From Roseivirga sp. (GTDB lineage: Bacteria; Bacteroidota; Bacteroidia; Cytophagales; Cyclobacteriaceae), in contig JAJCYM010000070.1 in assembly GCA_029262895.1 (NCBI GenBank), positions 109,951-173,950 of the forward strand: 64,000 bases of DNA, in the 5' to 3' direction. Positions 1 to 8,971 of the stretch are shown piece by piece. Positions within the stretch are counted from its first letter, which is position 1; each line of letters begins with the position of its first letter. Position numbers and translations under genes: made by a program. The notes under the pieces are model-generated. The model worked only from the letters and a program-made list of their open reading frames with translations, had not been told where the DNA came from and ran no database searches.

Positions 1-214
1 TGTCTCCCTTATTTTCAATAAGCCTAATTCTTGAGTCTCCACTTGAATATTCGGCAATAATTTGTTCCGACCCATCTGCGCTGTGATCGTTGACAGCCAA
101 CAGTTCCCAATGCGGATATGTCTGCTCTAGAATTGAATCCAGGCACTCTCTCAGATAAGGAGCCGTGTCCTTTACGGCCATGATGATTGAGACAAGAGGA
201 GTGTAGCTGGTCAA
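1..214 (-). CDS. Family 2 glycosyltransferase, 5' part (cut by window edge)
   Basis: The reverse strand reads PLVSIIMAVKDTAPYLREC, then a DSILEQTYPHWELL stretch and VNDHSADGSEQII. This is the start of a GT-A fold family 2 glycosyltransferase: first beta strand, conserved Q-T-Y-P helix, and the D-x-S-x-D-G-S nucleotide-sugar/metal region. Such enzymes transfer a sugar from an NDP-sugar to a glycan or lipid at the cytoplasmic face. The ORF track shows only a different frame because this frame has no early ATG; an upstream in-frame TGA limits the start, and a TTG just before T-S-Y-T-P-L is the best start I see. The rest lies outside the window, so the acceptor and any membrane segments cannot be judged. 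Confidence 0.8.
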   Translation of the reverse strand, partial: MTSYTPLVSIIMAVKDTAPYLRECLDSILEQTYPHWELLAVNDHSADGSEQIIAEYSSGDSRIRLIENKGD

Positions 215-461
215 GAGATAAATTTGAAATTCCGTGCAAGTTAATCATACCTCAGAAAAGGAAGTGATTATGCAAATGTCGTTTCCTGTGAAAACGGAAC
301 CTTGGACGACCTGAGACGTCTTACCTCGAGATTGGATCTCGACTACTTTATTCTCGAAGACCAGAAGGGTCAGTAAGCAGAGTTTTTCAATCGGATGATC
401 GACAAGCTGTTCTAAAAACAGTTCAGAACATCCTATTTCGACCTATATCAAAATATTGGTC

Positions 462-866
462 ATGAAACTCAAACTACTTATCATACTTTATGTTTCTGCT
501 TTTTTCACCACAGGTTCTTTTCAACAAGATGATCCCTTGAAATCCAGCATGGAGCGAGGTAAACTGCTATACAAAACGTGCGCGGGTTGTCATAACAAAG
601 GAGGGGAGGGCTATGCTAAAATCAGTCCACCCTTGGCCAAATCAGATTTTCTAAAGAATAATAAAACAGCCAGAATCATTCAAATCGTCAAATTTGGACT
701 CGAAGGAGAAATCAAAGTGAACGGAGAAATTTACAATGGCAAAATGCCACCTCAGAAATTCAATGATCAGCAAATTGCGGATGTCCTGAACTACGTGCGT
801 AATAGCTTTGGCAATAGTGGTGCGTATATTTCTGAACAAATGGTTTCGGCTGTGGAATCACGTTAA
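462..866 (+). CDS. Secreted class I monohaem cytochrome c
   Basis: A 134-residue protein with an N-terminal signal sequence (MKLKLLIILYVSAFF) and one haem-binding CAGCH motif at about residues 40-44. M95 in a G-K-M-P-P context is the likely sixth iron ligand. Size and motif order fit small periplasmic or membrane-associated cytochrome c electron carriers of Bacteroidota. I chose the ATG two codons inside the track ORF, which begins at a TTG, because the signal peptide starts there. The gene converges on trmN with only five bases between stop codons. Its redox partner cannot be told from this context. Confidence 0.87.
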   Translation: MKLKLLIILYVSAFFTTGSFQQDDPLKSSMERGKLLYKTCAGCHNKGGEGYAKISPPLAKSDFLKNNKTARIIQIVKFGLEGEIKVNGEIYNGKMPPQKFNDQQIADVLNYVRNSFGNSGAYISEQMVSAVESR

Positions 867-875
867 CCTGGTTAA
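863..875. other. 13-bp palindrome spanning two convergent stop codons
   Basis: TTAACCTGGTTAA is a perfect 6+1+6 palindrome that contains the TAA of the cytochrome c gene and, on the other strand, the TAA of trmN. There is no T tract, so it is not a convincing terminator. Confidence 0.5.
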
Positions 876-1603
876 AGGTGTAGATAATACTCCTTTAGTA
901 AGGCAAGGAATAGCTTGCTGTAACGGCCATCGCTGTCTTTGATGACTAGTGATTTGTAGAGCGGTTCTGTTTGAGCCCTGTTAAAGAATGTGATCATTCT
1001 TATTACTTCAGAATCACTTCTGTCTTGAACAGCATATTGCAAACTTGGGTTGATGCCTGACTGGCTCATTGCTCTGGTAAATTGGTGCATTTCCCATTCG
1101 GGGTACATTATGATGGCAGTGCCTGAAGAGGTCAGCAATTGATGGATATACTGGGCGAGATCGCTAAAAGGCAAGGTATTATTGTGAACGGCCAGATTCT
1201 TCCTTTCATCACTTCCTTTGCTGTTTTCATGGAAAAATGGAGGATTGCTAATGATCAGATCAAAACAAGGCTCTGAAATTGAACTGACAAAATTTTGGGC
1301 AGCGCTGTGATGAGAAAAGAGTCGATCACTCCAAGGGGATGTGCTGAAATTAAGACTGGCCTGGGAGAAAGCATCTGCATCAATTTCAATGGCATCAATC
1401 TGGCTCTCTGTTGTGGCTTGGGCCACCATCAATGACAACAAGCCAGTGCCGGTTCCTATATCCAAAAGCCTCTTGGGTTCTTCCTGTTCTTCGATGAATT
1501 CTGCTACGATTGCCCCAAGTAGACAGCCATCAGTGGTCACTTTCATACCACAGCGATCCTGGTCAATACGGAATTGCTTGAATTGGAAAAAGGAATTAGG
1601 CAC
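872..1603 (-). CDS. trmN: tRNA1(Val) (adenine(37)-N6)-methyltransferase
   Basis: A class I SAM-dependent methyltransferase of the YfiC/TrmN6 type, 243 residues. The N-terminus F-x-F-K-Q-F-R-I-x-Q-D-R-C-x-M-K-V-T-T-D-G is characteristic. The SAM-binding glycine loop is DIGTGTG (48-54) and the adenine N6-methylation motif is NPPF (120-123). The family methylates A37 of tRNA1(Val) in E. coli. Length is normal and nothing appears broken. It is the downstream gene of a reverse-strand pair, starting two bases beyond the stop of the CBM9-like gene, so the two may share a transcript although their functions are unrelated. Confidence 0.88.
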   Translation of the reverse strand: MPNSFFQFKQFRIDQDRCGMKVTTDGCLLGAIVAEFIEEQEEPKRLLDIGTGTGLLSLMVAQATTESQIDAIEIDADAFSQASLNFSTSPWSDRLFSHHSAAQNFVSSISEPCFDLIISNPPFFHENSKGSDERKNLAVHNNTLPFSDLAQYIHQLLTSSGTAIIMYPEWEMHQFTRAMSQSGINPSLQYAVQDRSDSEVIRMITFFNRAQTEPLYKSLVIKDSDGRYSKLFLALLKEYYLHL

Positions 1604-1605
1604 TG

Positions 1606-2334
1606 CTAGTTTCGGAATATGAAATCCTTGTAAAGGTGCATATATTTTACATTCCTTTCTTTGATTTCGAATGGAATACCGGGCTGGTCTGCATCTGTTG
1701 GGATTATTCGGATTTTAACAATTTCATTTGCTCTGGGTTTGAAATGCAACATCTCCCATGACCAAAAGGCTTCTATCAATACCTTGCCATTTTCAACTCT
1801 TCTCGAAGTCATTATTGGCTTATCAGTTTCAGTATATGCCGTTCCTTGCGGCCCAAGTCTTAGCAATTGCCATTGATGTGGATTTTGATCCATAGGTGAC
1901 ATCCAATTGCCGTAATAGTAATTATCTCCTCTCTGTATTCTAAGTACAATGTTGTCTGAAAAGTACATGCCATCTCTCGCACCGTTGCCACTTGGGTGTT
2001 CCCATCTTGCTTCAGCTCGGGTACTCACTCGTCTGGTATCAATGACATCATCCCTCCATTCAATGGCCGCAAATAAGCCATCGTCATTCCAGGCTAGTTT
2101 CAGGTTTACATGAAGGTCGTTTATTCCATCAAAAGGTTTTCTTCCTTCATCAAAGACTCCGGGAGTGCTGTCATTCGAGGAGAAAACAATTCCCGGAACA
2201 TTATGCCACTCCTTAAGGTGTCCATCAATATCAGCATATGTCAGCCTCGGAATGGTCCGTTGCTGACTGAGGCTATTGAAAGATAGCAGGGTTAATAATA
2301 GGGCGGTTGCAATGGTTTTCATGAAAATCTTCAA
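1606..2334 (-). CDS. Secreted CBM9/DOMON-like sugar- or haem-binding protein
   Basis: 242 residues with a signal peptide ending near SFNSLSQQ. The mature part opens with the D-I-D-G-x-L-x-E-W pattern typical of carbohydrate-binding family 9-like beta-sandwich domains, followed by L-x-L-A-W-N-D-D-G-L-F and a DNIVLRI strand. Such domains occur alone or attached to xylanases and dehydrogenases; here no catalytic domain is present. The ligand cannot be read from sequence. An ATG four codons later would give the same signal peptide. Confidence 0.72.
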   Translation of the reverse strand: MKIFMKTIATALLLTLLSFNSLSQQRTIPRLTYADIDGHLKEWHNVPGIVFSSNDSTPGVFDEGRKPFDGINDLHVNLKLAWNDDGLFAAIEWRDDVIDTRRVSTRAEARWEHPSGNGARDGMYFSDNIVLRIQRGDNYYYGNWMSPMDQNPHQWQLLRLGPQGTAYTETDKPIMTSRRVENGKVLIEAFWSWEMLHFKPRANEIVKIRIIPTDADQPGIPFEIKERNVKYMHLYKDFIFRN

Positions 2335-2554
2335 CGAACTGGTCTGGTTGAAGATATAAAAGTTACACAGACGGAATGGTCAGGAACAGGTCAAATTATA
2401 CCAATTCAATTATGAAATGGCGCGAATAGAAATTAAATTATTATCGCTTGATTAAGGCGAAAAATGAGGGCATACATCGTTATGGCTAATTTTTTCAACG
2501 AAGAGCAAGCGGTAAGAAATGATTTGTATCCGTCATGTTATATTTGATTTGGTA

Positions 2555-3013
2555 TTAGTCGTTAATGCCGTTTTCGAAGGCAACGTCAGCGATTAAACCA
2601 CCACCGTCTGCAGCATTCACCGCCAATTCATCGCAACGCTCATTTTCCGGTACTCCGGCATGGCCTTTCACCCATTGGAAGCTAACTCTGTGCACTTTGT
2701 AAATTTCAGCGAAGCGGAGCCATAAGTCCTTGTTCTTTTTGCCTTTGAAGTCTTTCTTGATCCATCCCCAAAGCCACCCTTTCTCGACCGAGTCTATCAC
2801 ATATTTGGAATCAGAATAAACCGTTACCGGAGCATTGGGTTTCGTGATGGCTTCCAAACCCTTGATCACAGCCAAAAGCTCCATGCGATTGTTGGTGGTC
2901 TTACGAAAACCTTCAGAAAGCTCTTTGCGATGTTCTTTGTATTTCAGAACAACGCCATACCCTCCGCGCCCTGGGTTGCCTTTGGAAGAGCCATCCGTAT
3001 AGATTACAATCAT
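2555..3013 (-). CDS. rnhA: Ribonuclease HI
   Basis: 152 residues, normal for bacterial RNase HI, which cuts RNA in RNA:DNA hybrids using two metal ions. The acidic residues are in place: D7 in IYTDGSS, E45 in NRMELLAV, D68 in YSDSKY and D128 in NERCDELA. The flexible-loop histidine is H118 in WVKGHAG. The basic handle segment (KGWLWGWIKKDFKGKKNK) is also present. Its ATG overlaps the stop codon of the upstream MarC-family gene by four bases, indicating translational coupling. Confidence 0.95.
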   Translation of the reverse strand: MIVIYTDGSSKGNPGRGGYGVVLKYKEHRKELSEGFRKTTNNRMELLAVIKGLEAITKPNAPVTVYSDSKYVIDSVEKGWLWGWIKKDFKGKKNKDLWLRFAEIYKVHRVSFQWVKGHAGVPENERCDELAVNAADGGGLIADVAFENGIND

Positions 3014-3582
3014 AAGGACAAGATATTATCTTTGAAGAGCTTGATCGCTATGGAGAGCAAAATGATGCCAAAGATTTTTCTCATAATGCCCATTCCTCCT
3101 GCACCCATTTTTCTTTCAAGCCATCCAGAGCCTTTGAGTGCGAGGTAAACAAAACCGAGATTTACTACGATCCCGATGAGTATGTTAAACTGATAGTATT
3201 CTGCTCTTAAGGACAGAATTGTGGTGAGGGTTCCAGCACCTGCAATAATTGGAAATGCAATTGGCACAATGGAAGAGCTTGCCGATTCTGTTGGCTCATG
3301 TTTAAAGAAGTTTCTTCCCAGGATCATTTCCATGCCAATGATAAACATAATAAGCGATCCGGCTATGGCAAAGGATCCAACGTCAATGCCAAAAAGACCT
3401 AGAAGATCGTCACCAACAAACAGGAAGGTGACCATCAGCACACCGGAAGCCAGTGTTGCCTTGCCTGATTCTATTTTACCTAATTTTTTGCGTAAATCCA
3501 GAACAACTGGTACCGATCCAGGGATATCGATTACTGAAAAAAGGATGAGTGTCACCGAGATGATTTCCGTAATGTCGAGCAT
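3010..3582 (-). CDS. MarC-family (UPF0056) integral membrane protein
   Basis: 190 residues, almost entirely hydrophobic, with about six predicted membrane segments. It carries the MarC-family features I-P-G-x-x-P-x-x-L near the N-terminus, an internal I-A-G-S-L-I-M-F-I-I-G glycine-rich helix, and the A-F-P-x-I-A-G-A-G-T-L-T motif at about 105-120. The family's transport substrate is not established; the old link to multiple antibiotic resistance was withdrawn for E. coli MarC. It forms a coupled pair with rnhA. Confidence 0.85.
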   Translation of the reverse strand: MLDITEIISVTLILFSVIDIPGSVPVVLDLRKKLGKIESGKATLASGVLMVTFLFVGDDLLGLFGIDVGSFAIAGSLIMFIIGMEMILGRNFFKHEPTESASSSIVPIAFPIIAGAGTLTTILSLRAEYYQFNILIGIVVNLGFVYLALKGSGWLERKMGAGGMGIMRKIFGIILLSIAIKLFKDNILSL

Positions 3583-3665
3583 TGCTTAAAATTTCTGCAA
3601 ATGTAGAAGTTGTTGGTTCAAAGTTGCAAGTTCAATGGACATTAGTTTGGCTCAATCAAGGAGAT

Positions 3666-3893
3666 TGAAAATTCCAAAACCCAAAACCCAAAACCCAAAT
3701 TCCAAGCATTCACCGCAACCCCTAACCCCTAAAGGGGAAGGTCAAGGCACAAATTCCAGTCTCCCGATCAACAAATCAACCAATATACTAATCACCTAAT
3801 TTATCCTCCGAAGCTTTAGCGTAGGAAGGAATTACCTAATTTCCGAATCAACCAATTACCCAACTTGAAACTTGAAACTTAAAACTTGCCTCC
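3666..3893. repeat. Low-complexity intergenic repeat tract ending in the aroQ stop codon
   Basis: Three parts are visible. The first is a run of CAAAACC units. The second is CCCCTAACCCCTAAAGGGG, whose last twelve bases form a CCCC-TAAA-GGGG hairpin. The third is an AACTTGAA/ACTTAAAACTT series that runs into the last codons of aroQ, so the codons for the terminal K-F and the stop are themselves repeat units. A related CAAGTTT series follows the NeuD-like gene about 8.5 kb away. Confidence 0.65.
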
Positions 3894-4301
3894 CAGATAA
3901 TTCAGTGCCATATCATAGCCAGCAAGGCCAAAACCAGTAATCAAACCAACACATTCTTTAGTGATAAGACTCAGGTGCCTAAACTCTTCCCGGGCATGGA
4001 TATTTGAGATATGGACTTCAACCACTGGGGTTTTGATCGCGGCAATGGCATCAGAAATAGCCACTGAAGTGTGTGTGTAGCCCCCACCATTGAAAACTAC
4101 CCCATTATAGGAGAAACCAACTTCATGCAGCTTGTTGATTAATTCTCCTTCCACATTGGATTGATAATACTCCATTTCTAAATCAGGAAACTTTGCTTTT
4201 AGCTTGCCAAAGTAGCTGTCGAAGCTCTCGTTGCCGTAGATGTCTTTTTCTCTTGTACCAAGCAGATTAAGATTGGGGCCGTTGATGATGATGACTTTCA
4301 T
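3879..4301 (-). CDS. aroQ: 3-dehydroquinate dehydratase, type II
   Basis: A 140-residue type II dehydroquinase of the shikimate pathway (3-dehydroquinate to 3-dehydroshikimate). It shows the N-terminal INGPNLNLLGTRE motif, catalytic Y22 in DIYG, H77 in the YTHTS loop, and the histidine-arginine lid IHAREEFRH (about 101-109). The loop before YTHTS reads N-G-G-G rather than the more usual N-P-G/N-A-G, a mild variation. The last codons coincide with an intergenic repeat. It diverges from xerD with about 19 bases between start codons, so its promoter must overlap the beginning of xerD. Confidence 0.94.
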   Translation of the reverse strand: MKVIIINGPNLNLLGTREKDIYGNESFDSYFGKLKAKFPDLEMEYYQSNVEGELINKLHEVGFSYNGVVFNGGGYTHTSVAISDAIAAIKTPVVEVHISNIHAREEFRHLSLITKECVGLITGFGLAGYDMALNYLGGKF

Positions 4302-4320
4302 TCTTTATTTATCTTTAGCC

Positions 4321-5220
4321 TTGGCTTGGGATGTTTATATACAAGAGTATGAGAACTACTTAAAACTGGAACGTTCGCTTTCTGAAAATTCAGTTGAAGC
4401 ATATGTTCATGATGTCGCAAAGCTAAAACAGTTTCTAGATATCTCCAATCTGGAACTCACCCCCTTGCAAATTGAATACCAACACCTGCAGGATTTGATC
4501 GAGTATATCAACGACCTGGGAATGACTCCACACTCTCAGGCCAGGATAATTTCCGGACTGAAGTCCTTTTTCAAATATATGGTCTATGAGGGTGAAATGG
4601 ACAAAGACCCAACCACTTTGCTGGAAGCGCCCAAATTAGGTAGGAAGTTGCCAGACACTCTTGCGGTTCATGAGATTGAATTGATTTTTGAGGCCATTGA
4701 TCATTCCAAACCTGAGGGTATGCGCAACCGAGCAATGCTGGAAACCTTGTACAGCTCAGGGCTGCGCGTAACGGAACTTATCGGATTGCGGACGGCAAAC
4801 ATTCACTTTGATATCGGCTTCGTGAGAGTGCTGGGTAAGGGAAACAAGGAACGTCTGGTGCCTATAGGTAGAGAGGCGTTGAAGTTCATCAATATTTATA
4901 GGGACGAGGTAAGAAGTCATCTGGACGTGCCAGAGGATCATAAACCATTTTTGTTTCTGAATAGGAGGGCTAAACAGCTTTCACGTCAAATGGTATTTAT
5001 GATGATTAAAGATTTGGTAGCCTTGGCAGGTCTGAAGAAGACGGTTAGCCCACACACATTCCGACATTCCTTTGCCACCCACCTTATTGAGGGAGGAGCA
5101 GACTTACGTGCGGTGCAGGAAATGTTGGGTCATGAATCCATCACAACAACCGAGATTTATACGCACCTGGACAGAGATTATCTCAAGCAAGTAATCCAGG
5201 ATTTTCACCCGAGGAGTTAG
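4321..5220 (+). CDS. xerD: Site-specific tyrosine recombinase XerD
   Basis: Resolves chromosome dimers at dif together with XerC and FtsK. From a TTG start the protein is 299 residues, the usual XerD size, and opens AWDVYIQEYENYLKLERSLS, matching the family N-terminus. The ATG starts used by the track lie inside aroQ on the other strand and add an atypical hydrophobic leader. Catalytic residues are present: R in SGLRVTEL, K in GKGNKER, H-x-x-R in HTFRHSFATH, H in LGHESI and the nucleophile Y in TEIYTH. The FtsK translocase, its known partner, lies 1.2 kb downstream on the same strand. Confidence 0.93.
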   Translation: MAWDVYIQEYENYLKLERSLSENSVEAYVHDVAKLKQFLDISNLELTPLQIEYQHLQDLIEYINDLGMTPHSQARIISGLKSFFKYMVYEGEMDKDPTTLLEAPKLGRKLPDTLAVHEIELIFEAIDHSKPEGMRNRAMLETLYSSGLRVTELIGLRTANIHFDIGFVRVLGKGNKERLVPIGREALKFINIYRDEVRSHLDVPEDHKPFLFLNRRAKQLSRQMVFMMIKDLVALAGLKKTVSPHTFRHSFATHLIEGGADLRAVQEMLGHESITTTEIYTHLDRDYLKQVIQDFHPRS

Positions 5221-5303
5221 GCAATTCATGAATGTCAAGATTTGGATATTGCTCAATGATGTATTGTCAATTTGATGTCTTATTTTTGTCAAAAATTCAC
5301 CCC

Positions 5304-6368
5304 TTGTATAAACTTCTGATCCGGCCCTTTCTATTTTTAAAATCACCGGAAAACGCGCATCATTTCACCTTTAATATGGTGAAAAATCTATTCAAATTAC
5401 CTGGTGTGTCAGGATTTATAAAATCAATATATACTGTTAAAAATCAGTCACTTGAAACCAGGTTATTTGGGTTAAACTTTAAGAACCCTGTTGGGCTTGC
5501 TGCTGGCTTTGATAAAGACGCTAAACTGTTCGATGAACTGGGTGCTTTTGGCTTTGGGTTCATTGAGATAGGTACCCTGACTCCTAAAGCTCAGGAAGGC
5601 AATCCTAAACCAAGGTTGTTCAGGTTACCAGAGGATGGTAGTTTGATTAATCGAATGGGCTTCAATAACCAGGGAGTGGAGGCCGCTGTTGTCAGGTTGA
5701 AAAATAGAAAATCCGGGGTGCTTATCGGGGGCAATATTGGAAAGAATAAAGTGACTCCAAATGATGAGGCGGCCAAAGATTATGAACTCTGCTTCGATGC
5801 TCTTTTTGATTATGTAGATTATTTCGTGGTCAACGTTAGTTCTCCAAATACACCCAACCTTAGGGAACTTCAAGAAAAGGAACCACTTAAGGATTTGCTC
5901 AATGCGGTTCAGCAAAAGAATAAATCCAAAGAAAGCCCCAAGCCAATGCTTTTGAAAATTGCCCCGGACCTTACTGATTCGCAATTGGACGATATTCTTG
6001 AGATTGTTGCAGAGACCGGCATCGATGGAGTCATAGCAACGAATACCACAATTTCGAGGGACAACCTTAAAACAGACAAGCAAAGGATTGAACAGATAGG
6101 AGCCGGGGGATTGAGTGGTAAGGTCGTGCGCGGCAGGTCTACTGAGGTCATTAGATACTTGAATGAAAAGTCTAATGGAGAACTACCCATCATAGGAGTA
6201 GGGGGCATTAATACTGCTGCAGATGCTATCGAAAAACTTGAAGCGGGGGCTTCACTGGTTCAGGTATATACCGGTTTTATTTATGAAGGCCCGGGCATGG
6301 TCAAAAGAATCAATAAGGGAATAATGAAATGGAGGGAAGAAAGGGCGTCACTAGCTTCAATCAAATAA
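5304..6368 (+). CDS. pyrD: Dihydroorotate dehydrogenase (quinone), class 2
   Basis: Oxidises dihydroorotate to orotate with membrane quinone as acceptor, in pyrimidine synthesis. The TTG start chosen gives 354 residues beginning [20 protein letters not shown], the amphipathic membrane-binding N-terminus of class 2 enzymes. The track start adds 24 residues with no family counterpart. FMN and substrate motifs follow: [18 protein letters not shown], and [14 protein letters not shown] with the catalytic serine. GVGGI and a Y-T-G-F-I phosphate-binding end are also present. pyrF lies a few genes downstream. Confidence 0.95.
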   Translation: MYKLLIRPFLFLKSPENAHHFTFNMVKNLFKLPGVSGFIKSIYTVKNQSLETRLFGLNFKNPVGLAAGFDKDAKLFDELGAFGFGFIEIGTLTPKAQEGNPKPRLFRLPEDGSLINRMGFNNQGVEAAVVRLKNRKSGVLIGGNIGKNKVTPNDEAAKDYELCFDALFDYVDYFVVNVSSPNTPNLRELQEKEPLKDLLNAVQQKNKSKESPKPMLLKIAPDLTDSQLDDILEIVAETGIDGVIATNTTISRDNLKTDKQRIEQIGAGGLSGKVVRGRSTEVIRYLNEKSNGELPIIGVGGINTAADAIEKLEAGASLVQVYTGFIYEGPGMVKRINKGIMKWREERASLASIK

Positions 6369-6436
6369 TATAATTCCCACCACAGGATTAATAAAATTCA
6401 GTTATTTTCGTAATTAAAGGGATCACAACTTTTTCG

Positions 6437-8947
6437 ATGACCAAAAACACCTACAAGTCCAATACTTTTAAGAAGACTACTCCCAAAAGCAAGAAACAAA
6501 GGCCCCGACTGAATTTGGCTGATAAATTCGAATTCCTGAAAGACCGCAGATTGCAGCTTACGGTAGGTTTCTTTCTGCTTGTTCTCGCTGTTTTTCTCTT
6601 TCTTTCCAGTGCTAGCTACCTCTTTACGGGCAAAGCCGATCAAAGCGTGGTAGAGTCCATTGGCCAGTCCGGCTTAATGGAATCAGGTGCTGAAGCCACC
6701 AACTGGATGAAACTCTGGGGTGCTGTGGTGTCCCATTATTTGATTTTTAAATGGTTTGGCATCTCTGCATTCTTAATTCCTCCCTTGCTTTTTGTCTTGG
6801 GTTACAAGATTGTTTTTGGTAAGGAATTGATCAGAATTCCCAGAGCATTGGGCTTCGTAAGCTTCTTTTTGATTTGGATTAGCCTGTTGATGGGCTCGAT
6901 GATAAAGGGCGAAGGTGTTTCGGAGTGGAGCTTTTACAGTGGGGGCTTAGGCTATGAATTGGCGGTCATTTTTGACAACCTGATGGGGTTTGGCACCCTG
7001 TTATTTTTGATTTTCACCTTTCTGGTTTTTGTAATCTTCTTCTTTAATATAACCACCATGCTGTCTTTAAAGAAGGCCGCAGAGACTGAAGTTGTTGTGG
7101 AACCTCAAAACGAAGAAGCTGATGGCGGCTTTGTAGAACAATCCGATTTTGACCCTAATGTGGAGGAACCTGCGGACCTTGACAAGAACGAAGAAGACTT
7201 AAAAGATTGGGTAGTTTCACTTAAAGAAGAGAAGGAGAAGCAAGCAGAGAATATTGAGGAGGAAGCAGACAGTCAACCAGAGTCATTGGAACTGGAAATT
7301 GAGAATGAGACAATCAGTGAAATTGATCTCGAACCTGAACCCATAAAAGAAAGTAGCACAGAGTTCAAAGATAAAGAGCCAGCTTTTGAAGTTGAAATCA
7401 ATGAGGCTGCGGACAAAATAGTGGAGAAGGCCGGGCATTACGATCCGACACTGGATTTGGCCAAGTACCAATTCCCAAAGACCAATTTGCTACAGGAATA
7501 TTCAACTGGAAAAATCCAGGTAACGAAGGAAGAACTCCAGCAGAACAAAGACAAGATTGTAGAGACCCTAACCAATTTTAAAATTGGAATTTCCAGTATT
7601 AAGGCTACTATCGGGCCAACTATCACACTTTATGAAATCATACCAGATGCTGGAGTCAAAATCTCGAAGATTAAGAATCTCGAAGATGATATTGCCTTGA
7701 GTCTGGCTGCTTTGGGAATAAGGATCATTGCCCCAATTCCCGGAAAGGGCACCATTGGAATAGAGGTGCCGAATAAGAACAAGGAAATGGTATCCATGCG
7801 GTCAGTTATTTCTACAGACAAATTCATGAATAGCGACATGGCCTTACCTGTTGCCTTGGGGAAAACGATTTCCAATGACGTTTTCGTAGCGGATTTGGCC
7901 AAGATGCCACACCTTTTAATGGCAGGGGCCACAGGTCAGGGTAAGTCTGTTGGGCTTAATGTAATCCTGACTAGTCTCTTATACAAGAAACATCCTTCTC
8001 AGCTAAAGTTTGTACTGGTTGACCCTAAGAAGGTAGAACTCACCTTGTTTAACAAGATAGAAAGACACTACCTGGCCAAGCTCCCTGACAATGAGGATCC
8101 GATCATCACAGATACCAAAAAGGTTATTTATACTTTGAATTCTCTTTGCATAGAGATGGATCAGCGCTACGACTTGATGAAGGATGCAGCTTGTAGAAAC
8201 ATCAAGGAGTACAATGAGAAATTCGTTGGCAGGAAACTAAACCCAGAAAAGGGGCATAAGTTTTTACCATACATTGTTTTGGTGATTGATGAATTAGCCG
8301 ATCTGATGATGACGGCTGGCAAGGAGGTTGAAACTCCAATTGCAAGACTCGCACAACTGGCAAGAGCTATAGGGATTCATTTGGTCGTGGCCACACAGAG
8401 GCCATCCGTAAATGTGATTACCGGTATCATTAAGGCCAACTTCCCGGCACGCCTTTCGTTTAGAGTGACATCAAAGGTAGACTCAAGAACCATCTTAGAC
8501 GCTGGTGGAGCAGATCAGCTTATTGGGCAGGGTGATATGCTACTTTCAATGGGCTCTGATATCATCAGATTGCAGTGTGCTTTTGTAGATACGCCAGAAG
8601 TTGACTTAATTTGCGACTTTATTGGTTCGCAGAAAGGCTATGATTCAGCCTATCTGTTGCCTGAATACTCTGGGGATGAGGGAGATGGAAGTGGTTTAGA
8701 TATCGATCTTTCTGATAGAGATGTCTTATTTGAAGATGCCGCAAAGCTAATTGTTGCGCATCAGCAGGGAAGTACTTCTTTGATCCAGAGAAAGCTCAAA
8801 TTGGGTTACAACCGAGCAGGAAGATTGATTGATCAACTTGAAGCAGCAGGAATAGTAGGACCCTTTGAAGGAAGTAAGGCCAGAGAGGTTTTAATACCGG
8901 ATGAATACAGTTTGGAACAGTTATTGAATACGTTGAATGATAATTGA
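6437..8947 (+). CDS. ftsK: DNA translocase FtsK/SpoIIIE
   Basis: 836 residues in the standard order: a basic N-terminus, four membrane helices (about 35-205), an acidic Glu/Asp-rich linker (about 215-345), an alpha/beta motor, and a C-terminal winged-helix gamma domain (about 765-836, SLIQRKLKLGYNRAGRLIDQLE). Walker A is GATGQGKS near residue 496 and Walker B is LVIDELAD near 614. The protein pumps DNA at the division septum and activates XerCD at dif; the gamma domain reads KOPS-type polarity sequences. The linker is short compared with enterobacterial FtsK. Confidence 0.96.
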   Translation: MTKNTYKSNTFKKTTPKSKKQRPRLNLADKFEFLKDRRLQLTVGFFLLVLAVFLFLSSASYLFTGKADQSVVESIGQSGLMESGAEATNWMKLWGAVVSHYLIFKWFGISAFLIPPLLFVLGYKIVFGKELIRIPRALGFVSFFLIWISLLMGSMIKGEGVSEWSFYSGGLGYELAVIFDNLMGFGTLLFLIFTFLVFVIFFFNITTMLSLKKAAETEVVVEPQNEEADGGFVEQSDFDPNVEEPADLDKNEEDLKDWVVSLKEEKEKQAENIEEEADSQPESLELEIENETISEIDLEPEPIKESSTEFKDKEPAFEVEINEAADKIVEKAGHYDPTLDLAKYQFPKTNLLQEYSTGKIQVTKEELQQNKDKIVETLTNFKIGISSIKATIGPTITLYEIIPDAGVKISKIKNLEDDIALSLAALGIRIIAPIPGKGTIGIEVPNKNKEMVSMRSVISTDKFMNSDMALPVALGKTISNDVFVADLAKMPHLLMAGATGQGKSVGLNVILTSLLYKKHPSQLKFVLVDPKKVELTLFNKIERHYLAKLPDNEDPIITDTKKVIYTLNSLCIEMDQRYDLMKDAACRNIKEYNEKFVGRKLNPEKGHKFLPYIVLVIDELADLMMTAGKEVETPIARLAQLARAIGIHLVVATQRPSVNVITGIIKANFPARLSFRVTSKVDSRTILDAGGADQLIGQGDMLLSMGSDIIRLQCAFVDTPEVDLICDFIGSQKGYDSAYLLPEYSGDEGDGSGLDIDLSDRDVLFEDAAKLIVAHQQGSTSLIQRKLKLGYNRAGRLIDQLEAAGIVGPFEGSKAREVLIPDEYSLEQLLNTLNDN

Positions 8948-8971
8948 TTCGAAAAAAATTAGAGTAAGAAG

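Noticed and set aside
24-248. 74-residue reverse ORF at the left edge
   Set aside because: It is an off-frame shadow of the glycosyltransferase, which has clear family motifs in another frame.
230-365. Open forward stretch of about 43 codons ending GTLDDLRRLTSRLDLDYF...
   Set aside because: It has no start codon and no family I recognise. It may be a remnant but the support is too thin.
2335-2554. Possible promoter TATATTTG on the forward strand
   Set aside because: It would transcribe antisense to rnhA, and the upstream TTTG is only 12 bases away instead of 17-23.
3221-3589. 122-residue forward ORF
   Set aside because: Antisense shadow of the MarC-family membrane gene.
5625-6083. 152-residue reverse ORF
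   Set aside because: Antisense to pyrD, whose frame carries all catalytic motifs.
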